Assembly: GCA_031292095.1 (NCBI GenBank)
Contig: JARLHU010000169.1
Span: 1 to 50,416, forward strand
DNA length: 50,416 bases
From: Desulfosporosinus sp.
GTDB taxonomy: Bacteria; Bacillota; Desulfitobacteriia; Desulfitobacteriales; Desulfitobacteriaceae
Reading direction: 5' to 3'
Shown here piece by piece: positions 7,816 through 17,648 of this stretch. The position numbers and the translations under genes were made by a program. How positions within the stretch are numbered: position 1 is the first letter of the stretch; each line of letters opens with the position of its first letter. Under the pieces are notes generated by a model. That model had not been told where the DNA came from. It saw nothing but the letters and a program-made list of their open reading frames with translations, and ran no database searches.

Positions 7816-10800
7816 ATGTTAAACATAGGCAAATTTATACAAACCCATACCTTATTGACAGGTCTCTTTCCTGTAGGGCGACAAAGAACCGATCTAACCC
7901 TTAAACGCTTTGATTTGTGGGTAGAAAACCTAATGAACATTGAGAAAATACTGCGCGAATTTGATCAAGTAGAAATAACCCTTGTACCTGCAGGAGAGTG
8001 GTTGTTGGATAACATCTATTTTATCAAGGAGCAAGCTCTGTTTGTGCAACAAAAGTGGCCTAAGAATAATTTTCAAAAGCTTCCCCGAGCGAAGGAAGAG
8101 CCTCAAGATGTGCGGATTTTTGGAATGTGTCAAACGTATCTCCGCCAAACAGACGGACATGTCGAGGTTCAAAAAACAGTGGACTATTTTCTGGAACTTC
8201 AGACAGTGACCGTGCTCAAGATGAGCGAATTATGGGCTGTGCCTTTATTCCTGCGCATTGCCTTGATTGAGAATTTGAGCACGGTTTTCACGAACCTACT
8301 TAAAAAGCAGGAGGCTTACCGACAAGCCGCAGGGCTATTAGAAACCTGGGAACCGCTTCTTCGCTCGCCAAGAGAACTAAAACAGGCTTTAGAATTAACG
8401 GATCGGACAATGGGTGAGTTAGACCCTTCTTTTGTTGAATACATTGTCGCTCGGCAGAAGAATTATGCGGAAGACACGAACTTGGTTCAGACTTGGCTGG
8501 AACGCAAGGCGGAAACTATGGGGGTGACTCTAAAAAATCTAGTAACTCTGGAACACCTACGTCAAGCACAGAACAATACGACCGTCGGGAATTTAATCAC
8601 CAGTTTGCGGACCGTAGCACACTTGGTCTGGCAAGATCAGTTTGAATCGTTAAGCCACGTGGAACAAATACTCCGTCAGGACCCATTAGGTGTCTACGGT
8701 GCTATGGATTTTGCCAGCCGAGATCATATGCGCCAGGTTGTGGAGGATTCTGCCCGTCGGCTCAAAGTGTCGGAAATTCAAGTAGCTAAAACCGTGCTCT
8801 GCCTGGCGTTGGATGCCACTGGATCAGAGCAAAAGGACGCCCGACAGCAGCATGTTGGCTATTATTTGTTAAATTTTCGGGGACTTCAGGAACTTCACCA
8901 TGCCTTTAAGTCAAGAGTATCCTGGGGGGGCCAGCTCGTCTACAGGTCTAAAGAACACCCGATCGTTCTATATCTAATTTTGCTAAGCGCTTTCCTTGCC
9001 ACATTTATGCTGGGTTTTATCGGTTGGGAGCAGGGATTTAAACAATTAAAGGTTAGCACACTGATCGTTGTCTGCTTAGCTATAGGCATACCAGCCAGTG
9101 AGTGGGCTATTTCCGTCTTGCATTGGCTGATTAATCATACTCTTAAAAGCCAACCTCTGCCCTGTTTAGAGTATGCTTCAGGAATACCCCAAGAGGCCTT
9201 GACGATGGTGGTCATTCCGACGATATGGTCAAGTCCTAAGGATGTTGAGAAAATGTGCCACCATTTAGAAGTGCAGTTTTTGGCCAATCGGGACCCTAAC
9301 CTTCATTTCGCGATACTGGGAGATTTTCGGGATGCGCAGCAAGAAGCAACCCCTCAAGATCAGCAACTTCTGAACGTTGCGCGTCATTTGATAGAACGTT
9401 TAAATGTTCAGTACTTGGCAATGGAGGGCTCTACATTTTACCTGTTTCATCGCAAGCGCTTATGGAACCCTAAAGAAGAAGTCTGGATGGGGTGGGAACG
9501 CAAACGCGGTAAACTGATGGAGTTTAACTCTTTACTCAGGGGAAATCAGAATACCAGTTACAACGTGATTGTGGGAGATATGCACACCCTCGGGAATGTG
9601 CGCTACGTGCTGACCATCGACGCAGATACCGTGCTGCCGCGCGAAAGTGCCAAACGTTTGATTGGTATGATTGCTCACCCTCTCAATGCTCCGGTGCTTA
9701 ATGAAGAACAGAACAAGGTTGTGGAAGGATTTGGCCTACTACAGCCACGCATAACAGCAAGCCATGAGAGTACAGAAAACTCGCGCTTAGCACATCTTTT
9801 TGCGGGCGAGCCAGGAATTGATCCGTACAGCTTTGCCATTTCAGACCCTTATCAAGACTTTTTCGGGCACGGTATTTTTAATGGCAAAGGAATTTACGAT
9901 GTTGAGGTCTTTGATAAGGTCTTGAGTGGACGAATTCCGGAAAACGCAGTCCTCAGTCATGACCTTTTGGAAGGTGGGTTTTTACGAGCAGGTCTTGTTT
10001 CCAATGTGGAACTTGTTGACGATTATCCAGCAACTTATTTATCCTATCTAAAACGACTGCAACGTTGGGTTCGCGGCGATTGGCAACTGTTGCGCTGGCT
10101 TTTGCCCTTCGTGCGGAGTCCTGAGGGGAAATGGATGCGATCTAATTTACCCGTCATCACACGGTTTCAGATGTCCGATAACTTACGGCGCAGCCTTCTC
10201 GGTCCGGCGCTTTGTACGGTACTATTTTTAGGCTTGACGGTTTTGCCAGGCCGACGTGCAGGGTGGGTTGGAGTGGTTACCTTGACGCTTTTACTGCCGG
10301 TTTGGATGCATTTGATCAGTCTCCTTCGACAGAGAGGGATCGTTAAACATAGTTTGCTGGTCATAGCACAAGTCACCATCACGACCCTAATGCTCCCTTT
10401 TCAAAGCGTGATTTTACTTGAGGGCATTGTGCGTACGCTTTATCGCCTGTTGATTTCCAGAAAAAACTTGTTGGAATGGGTCACAGCTGCTGATGCGGAG
10501 CGAGGTACACCCAAGTCTTTATTGGGTTTTGTCTGCTATTTCTGGCCCGGCTATAGCTTAGTAACGCTTTTTTTGCTGTTGACGGCCATGGATAATCCGA
10601 GCAACTTGATCGTTACACTTCCCCTCAGCTTACTCTGGTTGAGCGGACCCTTCTGGGCATATTGGCTTAGTCAGCCCCTAACTAAGAAAAAACCTATTTT
10701 CACAAATCAGGACGAGCAAGAATTCCGCTTACTGGCTAGTCAAATTTGGAATTTTTTCGAGGACTTTGTAGGACCGCAAGACAATTGGCTGCCTCCAGAT

Positions 10801-13800
10801 AACTTGCAGGTAGACCCTCCCAATGGTGCAGCCCACCGCACCTCTCCAACCAACATTGGGCTATTGATTGCCTCGACAATCGCCGCACGGGATTTTGGCT
10901 TTATAACCACGACGACAATGTTGGTGCGCCTTGAAAAGACAATCACGACGGTGGAGGCGCTCTCTAAATGGCAGGGGCATTTGTATAATTGGTATGACAC
11001 CTTGGATTTAGCTCCGCTTCAACCGCTCTATGTCTCGGCGGTGGATAGCGGTAATCTGGTGGCTTACTTGCTGACCGCCAAAGAAGGAATCAGTGAATGG
11101 CTGGAAAAACCGCTCGTCGATCGCAGTGCCTTACAAGGAATGTTGACACTTCTAGCAGGGGAAAAACAACCCACTCCCTTCCTGATAGAGTGGCGAGCAA
11201 GATTGAGTATGTTAGCTGAGCATTCGGAGTTTTCACTTTTCGAGTGGTATCAGGCACTCTCGGATGCTGCGTACCAGACGGAATTGCCTGACAAAGTTAT
11301 GCTCAAAGTGCATCTTGCCCTAGAGGAACTGAATAGTCTTGTTCCAAGCTTGGCTAAAACACAAGTCGACTTAAAAGCTTGGGAAACGGATGATATTGCT
11401 CAACAAGACTGGTGGGATCGAGGAAAACGTCTGATGGAGCGTATCGAGCTCTTGATTACCGAGACTGATTTTAAACCTCTCTATGATAAAAAGGCCAGTC
11501 TTTTGGCACTAGGCTTTAATGCATCAACCCAACAACGTGAAACGACTTATTATGATCAGCTGGCGTCTGAAGCACGACAAGCAAGTTTTATGGGTATTGC
11601 GCTGGGCCAACTTCCCTTGAGCCACTGGTTCGCTTTGGGACGTACCTTGACAAAGGTGGATGGAACCCTGACCCTGCTTTCTTGGAGTGGGACTATGTTT
11701 GAATATTTCATGCCTTCGCTTATTATGAAGAATTTCCACGATACTCTTTTGGATAGTACCTATCTGGGGGTAATCGCTAAGCAAATTGCTTATGCAAAAA
11801 TTCAAAAATTACCATGGGGAATCTCGGAATCGAGCTATAGCGCCTATGATTTCGAAATGAATTATCTATATCAGGCCTTTGGAGTTCCGGGTTTAGGGTT
11901 TAAACGGGGTCTGGAACAAGATCAGGTCGTTGCACCGTATGCAACCGTGCTAGCGGCCATGTTCGATCCTCAGGCCGTGATAAAGAACCTGCACCGCTTA
12001 GAAATGTTAGGAGCCCGTGGTCAGTATGGTTTCTTTGAGGCGATTGACTTTACCAAACGGCGACTGCCAATCGGTCAAAGTCACACGGTCATTAAAAGTT
12101 TTATGGCTCACCACCAGGGTATGAGCTTACTAGCCTTGGCTAATCTGCTCCTCGACGAATGCAATATTCGCCGTTTTCATACGGATGCTCGCGTACAAGC
12201 CACTGAATTGATTTTGCAGGAGCGGATTCCTAAATCAGTCCTCGTGATGACTCCGGATTTTACGCCTTTAAAGGTATCCCCTCGCCAAGAAGAGCTGGAA
12301 GTTTTGCATACTTTCACCAGTTCCGACATGCCCTTGCCTGAGGCTAGGATTCTTTCCAATGGGCGGTACGTGGTCATGTTAACAAACCACGGTGGTGGAT
12401 ATAGCAAGTTAGGCAATTTATTCCTGACGCGCTGGCGAGAGGACTCGATTACCGATGCTTGGGGAACGTTTATCTATATTCGCGATCAAACAGAGGACAC
12501 GCTTTGGTCGGCAACTTTTCAACCCTGCCAAGTAACATCCTCTCAAGAAAAAATGGATTATTCACCTGGGAAAGTCACTTATTCACGTACGGATGGTGCT
12601 ATACACACGGTGACCGAAGTTAGCGTCTCTCCAGAACGTGATGCGGAGATTCGTCGGATTACCTTGACTAATTCCGGAAAATCGACACACTTTATAGAGC
12701 TGACGAGCTATTTGGAGGTGGTTCTTTCACCCCAGAATGCCGACGAAGCTCACCTAGCATTTAATAAACTCTTCGTGCAGACGGAATTTGCCAAAACTCC
12801 AGAGTGTTTGCTGGCTCACCGTACATCGGGTACTTCGGAAGAAACGTGTCCTTGGTTAATCCATGCCCTAAATATTGACGGCAAAACAGTAGGTGCTCTG
12901 GAGTATGAAACCGATCGCAGACGTTTCTTAGGGCGGGGCTGTTCGACAGACAATCCCCACGCAGTCGAGGAAAAGAGGCGTCTGCCTGGAACAGTAGGGA
13001 CCGTGATTGACCCTATATTTTCGTTGCGGCGTCAGGTTGAGGTTCCCTCTGGTGAGCAAGTTACTTTAACGTATGTGATGGGGGCAGCCGACTCTCGTCA
13101 GGAAGCCTTAGAACTGGTAACGTATCTCACGATGGAGCACCAAGTGGAGAGAACGTTCCAATTGGCCTGGACACGCAGCCAGATCGAGTTGCGCTATTTG
13201 GACATTTCCGTGAATCTAGTGAACCTTTTTCAACGCATGATTTCTCAAATATCATATTTTAATCCTGTACGCTCTCGGCGGGAACAAAGTATTCTCCGCA
13301 ACAGCAAAGGACAGTCGAGTCTATGGAAGTACGGCATTTCCGGGGATAATCCGATTGTCTTAGTCCGGGTAGAGGATGTCATCGAACTTGAAGTTGTGCA
13401 TACGATTTTGCTAGCTCACGAGTATTGGCGGCTTATAGGATTGAGTATTGATTTAGTGTTACTCAACGGTTGCCCGGGTGGTTACAACCAAGTCTTACAA
13501 GAGACGTTGCGCGATTTACTGGACCAAAGCTCACAGCGTGATATTCTGGATAAACCAGGTGGGATCTTCTTACGCCAAGCCAATCAGATGCCGGAAGCAG
13601 ACAAGATTCTGTTGGAAACGGTAGCGCGGATTTCCCTGCGAGGCGGTCAGGGTTTGTATTCCCAATTGAGGCCTAACCAGGAAAAGCCACCAGCTTATCC
13701 AGTTGAGGTTGAAATTAAGAGCGCCTTGTTAACCGAATCCTCATATCCCTTAAATCCTGACCTTTCTTTAGTCTTTTTCAACGGTCTGGGAGGGTTCGCG

Positions 13801-16188
13801 ACCCAGGATAAGACTTACAAAATAGTTCTTAACGGTCAAACTATGCTCCCGGCTCCATGGATTAATGTCCTTGCTAATCCTAACTTTGGATGTCTTATTT
13901 CCGAAATGGGAGGAGGTTACACTTGGGCAGAAAATAGTCAGGAAAATAAATTAACGCCTTGGCTCAACGATCCAGTCTCCGACAGTCCCGGAGAAGTTTG
14001 TTACTTGCGCGATGAGGAAAGCTATGAGTACTGGTCTTTAACTCCCGCCCCGATTCGAGAGGAAGAAACGTACGTGGTGAGTCATGGTTACGGGTATACT
14101 CAATTTGAACACAACAGCCACGGTATTGGGCAAAAATCAACAGTATTTGTTGCCCAATCTGACCCTGTGAAGATCCTACAAGTCGAACTTAAAAATACGA
14201 CCACTCGCCAACGGCGCCTTTCCTTGACCTATTATGCGGAATGGGTTTTAGGGGTTCTGCGAGAAACTAATGCGCCGTACATTATTACAGAATGGGATGA
14301 TTCGTCCAAGGCCCTGTTGGCTACTAATGCCTACCAAGAAACGTTCCGAGGTCGGATAGCCTTCCTTAAGGTACACACTTTAGGGAGCGTGATCGAGCAG
14401 AGTTGGACAGGGGATCGCACTGAGTTTTTAGGCCAAAACGGTCGGCTTAAACGGCCAGCTGCTCTGGGGCGCGTCTGCTTGTCCAACTCTGCAGGGTTAA
14501 CCTATAACTCCTGCGGGGCAATACAGGTTAAGCTGGATCTTTTGCCTCACGAGGAAAGAACGGTTTACATTTTGCTGGGTGAAGCGATCTCTCACGAAGA
14601 CGTGCAAGTTTTATTAAACAAATTTGGGCAGGAAGACAGGATAGCCGCTGAATATAGCGGAGTCCTAAAATTCTGGGAAAATCTTTTAGGACAGGTCCAA
14701 GTGCACACGCCTGATCAGGGAATGAACCTCATGCTTAACGGCTGGCTATTGTATCAAACCTTAGGTTGTAGACTGTGGGCTAGGACAGCCTTCTATCAGG
14801 CGGGCGGAGCCTTTGGATTCCGTGACCAGCTACAAGACTCGCTGGCTTTACTGCATACTCGGCCAGACCTGACCAGAGCTCAGATTTTGCTCCACGCAGC
14901 TCATCAATACCCAGAAGGGGACGTCCAACATTGGTGGCACGAGGAAACAAAACAAGGAATTCGCACCCGTTTCTCCGATGACTTGCTTTGGTTGCCTTAT
15001 GCGGTAGCCCGGTATATCGAACATACTGGAGATGAGCAAATTTTAGAAGAAGAGGTTCTTTTCTTAGAAGACTTACCCTTAGGCGAGGAGGAGACAGAAC
15101 GATATTCTGAGACTAAAAGTGCCGAAACAGGGGGCATTCTCTTTGAACACTGTCGCTTGGCACTAAATCATGCGCTAAAGTTTGGTTCTCATGGACTACC
15201 ATTGATGGGAGGTGGCGACTGGAATGACAGTATGAATAAGGTTGGTCGCGAAGGAAAAGGAGAAAGCGTCTGGCTAGGTTGGTTCATCTGTCGGATTTTA
15301 CAGGATTACATCGAAATTTGCGCCAAGAGACGGGCGAATGAATTGGCGGATTATTACCGTAAGGAAATGGTTGACCTAACTCAAGCCCTCGATGAGCATG
15401 GTTGGGATGGTCAATGGTATCGCCGGGCGTATTTCGACAATGGACAACCTCTAGGCTCGATCCTCAACAGCGAGTGTCGGATTGATGCGATCGTGCAATC
15501 CTGGTCGGTTCTTTCAGGTGCGGCACCCGAAAATAAAGCGCACTCTGCCATGCAGGCCTTTGAGCGGGAACTTGTGGACAGAGAACATGGTTTGGCACGC
15601 CTGCTTGCTCCTCCCTTTCAGAACACGGTGCCGAGTCCAGGCTACATTCAGAGTTATCCACCGGGTGTGCGTGAAAATGGAGGACAATATACCCATGGTG
15701 TGATATGGAGTATTCTTGCTTGGGCTAAGCTGGGAGAGGGAGATAAAGCCTGGGAACTCTTCCAAATGCTGAATCCGGTCAACCATACCAGGACGCCCAT
15801 GGAAGTTATGCAGTATAAAGTAGAACCTTACGTTATGGCAGCGGATATCTTCACCGAGACCCATAACATAGGCCGAGGTGGTTGGACGTGGTATACCGGG
15901 TCCGCCGGGTGGATGTACCAAGCCGGTTTAGAGGGCATCCTGGGCATCAAGCGGCGAGGAGAACGCCTTTATCTTAAACCGTGCATTCCCAAAGAGTGGC
16001 CGGAGTATGAAGTGACGTATCGCTGGGGAGAAACGACCTATCAGATCAAGGTACTTAATCCCCTCGGGAAATGCACAGGGGGGACAGCATTAGAACTTGA
16101 TGGGCATTCCGTGGCAGAGTGGAACGGAGAAGCTTTCTTTATCCTCAAAGATGACGGCGGAATTCATCAAGTGATGCTTACCTTGTGA
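7816..16188 (+). CDS. ndvB: Cyclic beta-1,2-glucan synthase (NdvB type), GT84-GH94 multidomain
   Basis: Giant membrane enzyme of 2790 residues, close to the 2800-2900 of NdvB/ChvB. It should make cyclic beta-1,2-glucan or a related glucan from UDP-glucose at the inner membrane. Domains in order: an N-terminal helical region; two spans near residues 385-440; a GT84 glycosyltransferase with the metal-binding DADT near 602, plus HDLLEGGFLRAG and QRWVRGDWQ; four or so spans near 790-940; a glucoamylase-like domain (ESSYSAYDFEMNY, near 1330); and tandem GH94-type sugar-binding and catalytic parts with GAFGFRDQLQDS near 2335 and the catalytic-acid motif GGGDWNDS near 2467. ATG 7816 is chosen over GTG 7795 because GGGAGG stands 7 bases before it. 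galU follows. Confidence 0.93.
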   Translation: MLNIGKFIQTHTLLTGLFPVGRQRTDLTLKRFDLWVENLMNIEKILREFDQVEITLVPAGEWLLDNIYFIKEQALFVQQKWPKNNFQKLPRAKEEPQDVRIFGMCQTYLRQTDGHVEVQKTVDYFLELQTVTVLKMSELWAVPLFLRIALIENLSTVFTNLLKKQEAYRQAAGLLETWEPLLRSPRELKQALELTDRTMGELDPSFVEYIVARQKNYAEDTNLVQTWLERKAETMGVTLKNLVTLEHLRQAQNNTTVGNLITSLRTVAHLVWQDQFESLSHVEQILRQDPLGVYGAMDFASRDHMRQVVEDSARRLKVSEIQVAKTVLCLALDATGSEQKDARQQHVGYYLLNFRGLQELHHAFKSRVSWGGQLVYRSKEHPIVLYLILLSAFLATFMLGFIGWEQGFKQLKVSTLIVVCLAIGIPASEWAISVLHWLINHTLKSQPLPCLEYASGIPQEALTMVVIPTIWSSPKDVEKMCHHLEVQFLANRDPNLHFAILGDFRDAQQEATPQDQQLLNVARHLIERLNVQYLAMEGSTFYLFHRKRLWNPKEEVWMGWERKRGKLMEFNSLLRGNQNTSYNVIVGDMHTLGNVRYVLTIDADTVLPRESAKRLIGMIAHPLNAPVLNEEQNKVVEGFGLLQPRITASHESTENSRLAHLFAGEPGIDPYSFAISDPYQDFFGHGIFNGKGIYDVEVFDKVLSGRIPENAVLSHDLLEGGFLRAGLVSNVELVDDYPATYLSYLKRLQRWVRGDWQLLRWLLPFVRSPEGKWMRSNLPVITRFQMSDNLRRSLLGPALCTVLFLGLTVLPGRRAGWVGVVTLTLLLPVWMHLISLLRQRGIVKHSLLVIAQVTITTLMLPFQSVILLEGIVRTLYRLLISRKNLLEWVTAADAERGTPKSLLGFVCYFWPGYSLVTLFLLLTAMDNPSNLIVTLPLSLLWLSGPFWAYWLSQPLTKKKPIFTNQDEQEFRLLASQIWNFFEDFVGPQDNWLPPDNLQVDPPNGAAHRTSPTNIGLLIASTIAARDFGFITTTTMLVRLEKTITTVEALSKWQGHLYNWYDTLDLAPLQPLYVSAVDSGNLVAYLLTAKEGISEWLEKPLVDRSALQGMLTLLAGEKQPTPFLIEWRARLSMLAEHSEFSLFEWYQALSDAAYQTELPDKVMLKVHLALEELNSLVPSLAKTQVDLKAWETDDIAQQDWWDRGKRLMERIELLITETDFKPLYDKKASLLALGFNASTQQRETTYYDQLASEARQASFMGIALGQLPLSHWFALGRTLTKVDGTLTLLSWSGTMFEYFMPSLIMKNFHDTLLDSTYLGVIAKQIAYAKIQKLPWGISESSYSAYDFEMNYLYQAFGVPGLGFKRGLEQDQVVAPYATVLAAMFDPQAVIKNLHRLEMLGARGQYGFFEAIDFTKRRLPIGQSHTVIKSFMAHHQGMSLLALANLLLDECNIRRFHTDARVQATELILQERIPKSVLVMTPDFTPLKVSPRQEELEVLHTFTSSDMPLPEARILSNGRYVVMLTNHGGGYSKLGNLFLTRWREDSITDAWGTFIYIRDQTEDTLWSATFQPCQVTSSQEKMDYSPGKVTYSRTDGAIHTVTEVSVSPERDAEIRRITLTNSGKSTHFIELTSYLEVVLSPQNADEAHLAFNKLFVQTEFAKTPECLLAHRTSGTSEETCPWLIHALNIDGKTVGALEYETDRRRFLGRGCSTDNPHAVEEKRRLPGTVGTVIDPIFSLRRQVEVPSGEQVTLTYVMGAADSRQEALELVTYLTMEHQVERTFQLAWTRSQIELRYLDISVNLVNLFQRMISQISYFNPVRSRREQSILRNSKGQSSLWKYGISGDNPIVLVRVEDVIELEVVHTILLAHEYWRLIGLSIDLVLLNGCPGGYNQVLQETLRDLLDQSSQRDILDKPGGIFLRQANQMPEADKILLETVARISLRGGQGLYSQLRPNQEKPPAYPVEVEIKSALLTESSYPLNPDLSLVFFNGLGGFATQDKTYKIVLNGQTMLPAPWINVLANPNFGCLISEMGGGYTWAENSQENKLTPWLNDPVSDSPGEVCYLRDEESYEYWSLTPAPIREEETYVVSHGYGYTQFEHNSHGIGQKSTVFVAQSDPVKILQVELKNTTTRQRRLSLTYYAEWVLGVLRETNAPYIITEWDDSSKALLATNAYQETFRGRIAFLKVHTLGSVIEQSWTGDRTEFLGQNGRLKRPAALGRVCLSNSAGLTYNSCGAIQVKLDLLPHEERTVYILLGEAISHEDVQVLLNKFGQEDRIAAEYSGVLKFWENLLGQVQVHTPDQGMNLMLNGWLLYQTLGCRLWARTAFYQAGGAFGFRDQLQDSLALLHTRPDLTRAQILLHAAHQYPEGDVQHWWHEETKQGIRTRFSDDLLWLPYAVARYIEHTGDEQILEEEVLFLEDLPLGEEETERYSETKSAETGGILFEHCRLALNHALKFGSHGLPLMGGGDWNDSMNKVGREGKGESVWLGWFICRILQDYIEICAKRRANELADYYRKEMVDLTQALDEHGWDGQWYRRAYFDNGQPLGSILNSECRIDAIVQSWSVLSGAAPENKAHSAMQAFERELVDREHGLARLLAPPFQNTVPSPGYIQSYPPGVRENGGQYTHGVIWSILAWAKLGEGDKAWELFQMLNPVNHTRTPMEVMQYKVEPYVMAADIFTETHNIGRGGWTWYTGSAGWMYQAGLEGILGIKRRGERLYLKPCIPKEWPEYEVTYRWGETTYQIKVLNPLGKCTGGTALELDGHSVAEWNGEAFFILKDDGGIHQVMLTL

Positions 16189-16273
16189 CCATGAACTATT
16201 GTTCATGTATGATATATTCTGCTTGTCTTGTATGGTAGCATTAAAAAAACATTGTGATCGAATGCTGGGAGGA

Positions 16274-16309
16274 TCTACGCTAACATCGCAGAGCAAATGT
16301 TAGCGTAGA
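16274..16309. repeat. 13-bp perfect hairpin between ndvB and galU
   Basis: TCTACGCTAACAT (16274-16286) pairs fully with ATGTTAGCGTAGA (16297-16309) around a 10-base loop. There is no T-tract on either side, so it is not a standard terminator. It could be an RNA processing or stability element that sets the ratio of ndvB to galU, or an operator. Confidence 0.7.
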
Positions 16310-16358
16310 AAAGGGCTAAAATAATTTTTGAATTTTTGTATTAAATGGAGAGTGAGAA

Positions 16359-17303
16359 ATGCGTAGAATTCGTAAAGCAGTGATCCCTGCGGCTGGATTA
16401 GGAACCCGTTTTTTACCAGCAACTAAGGCTCAACCTAAAGAGATGTTGCCCATTGTGGATAAACCAACCATTCAATACATTGTAGAAGAGGCTATTCAAT
16501 CCGGAATTGAAGACATTATTATCGTTACGGGACGCAATAAGCGGGCTATCGAAGACCACTTTGACCGCTCGATGGAACTAGAGGCGTTCTTGGAGAAAAA
16601 CGCGAAAGAGGAACTTTTGGATTTAGTTCAGGATGTCGCTCGGATGGCGGACATTTATTATGTGCGGCAAAAAGAAGCGTTAGGATTGGGGCATGCGATC
16701 TATAGTGCCCGCAAATTTATCGGAAATGAACCGTTTGCGGTCCTTTTAGGGGATGATGTCATCTATTCTGAAGTGCCTGCTTTGCTCCAAATGATGAATC
16801 ATTTCGAGCGCTATGGAGCAAGTATGGTTGGGGTTCAGGAAGTTCCGCTCGAGGATACGTCTAAATACGGGATCGTGGATGGTGAAAAATTTGCCGATCG
16901 GCTCTATCGAGCAAAGGGTATGATAGAGAAACCTTGTTCTGAGGATGCCCCGGAAACTCGCTTAGCCATAATGGGACGATATATCTTAAATCCGGAGATT
17001 TTTGATATTTTAGCTGTCCTTCCCCCAGGGAAAGGCGGGGAGATTCAACTCACGGATGGGATTAGAGAACTTGGGCGATTTCAGGAAATCCTCGCTTATG
17101 AATTTGAAGGTCGGCGATACGACGTCGGAGACAAGCTGGGTTTTGTGGAAGCGACAATAGATTATGCGTTGCGTCGGGGAGATCTTTCGGAGGAACTCAT
17201 GAATTATTTGCGTGATCTGGTTCAGAAAGCTGACTTAGGGAGTGGTCATTCAACAGAATTAAAGGAATTAATAATCGATTCAACAGGGGTATCAATTCTT
17301 TAG
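16359..17303 (+). CDS. galU: UTP-glucose-1-phosphate uridylyltransferase
   Basis: Makes UDP-glucose from UTP and glucose-1-phosphate in the cytoplasm. 314 residues, within the bacterial GalU range (290-310). The N-terminal nucleotide-binding signature [28 protein letters not shown] is intact in pieces (G-LGTRF, KEML), followed by [12 protein letters not shown], the LGDDVI metal/sugar site, and the EKP and GRYIL motifs typical of the family. ATG 16359 has GGAGAGTGAG just upstream. Its place directly after ndvB indicates that it supplies UDP-glucose for glucan synthesis. The 170-base gap holds a long hairpin, so the two may be cotranscribed but processed. Confidence 0.95.
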   Translation: MRRIRKAVIPAAGLGTRFLPATKAQPKEMLPIVDKPTIQYIVEEAIQSGIEDIIIVTGRNKRAIEDHFDRSMELEAFLEKNAKEELLDLVQDVARMADIYYVRQKEALGLGHAIYSARKFIGNEPFAVLLGDDVIYSEVPALLQMMNHFERYGASMVGVQEVPLEDTSKYGIVDGEKFADRLYRAKGMIEKPCSEDAPETRLAIMGRYILNPEIFDILAVLPPGKGGEIQLTDGIRELGRFQEILAYEFEGRRYDVGDKLGFVEATIDYALRRGDLSEELMNYLRDLVQKADLGSGHSTELKELIIDSTGVSIL

Positions 17304-17338
17304 ATACTGCGACCAGGAACCGGTCAGGATGTTTTCGC

Positions 17339-17425
17339 AGGTCCAGCTATGAAGTGATGGATTATGGCGACAGCTAGCTTAAGTCGGACGATGGTTATCC
17401 AGATTTTGTTGTGCCCCTGGATTGT
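17339..17425 (+). pseudogene. rpiB: Remnant of an rpiB gene
   Basis: Reading from 17339 gives SYEVMDYGDS, a TAG stop, then LKSDDGYPDFVVPL. The intact RpiB at 22018 has GYEVTDFGAH and KGDDYPDFVVPL in the same order. The remnant covers only about residues 26-48 of the enzyme and then runs into a terminator almost identical to the one after the intact gene. The DNA match to the intact copy is partial, so it is an old or separate allele rather than a fresh copy. Confidence 0.75.
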
Positions 17426-17450
17426 GATAAGTATAGCTCCTTAATACAAG

Positions 17451-17479
17451 AAAAATGCCATGAGAATGGCATTTTTTTC
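17451..17479 (+). terminator. Rho-independent terminator (copy 1 of 2)
   Basis: AAAAATGCCAT pairs perfectly with ATGGCATTTTT around a GAGA tetraloop, followed by more Ts. The hairpin and its left flank (17436-17484) recur almost unchanged at 22513-22562 after the intact rpiB. It ends the galU-side transcript. The A-tract makes it potentially bidirectional. Confidence 0.85.
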
Positions 17480-17648
17480 TGTTATCATCCTAAAATAGAG
17501 AAAAAAATATAATGTAATCTAGATAATACTACTATTTAAATCTGTTCTTATTACCCTTGAAAATATGATTTCAGGATGCTGTTAAGCTGCATTCAATAAA
17601 AAGAAGGAGATCTATTTGTCATTTCATATAACTAAGGAGGGAAGTTCA

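Noticed and set aside
15464..15921. Overlapping frames in both strands inside ndvB
   Set aside because: Long, GC-rich coding sequence opens antisense frames by chance; none has a site or known motif.
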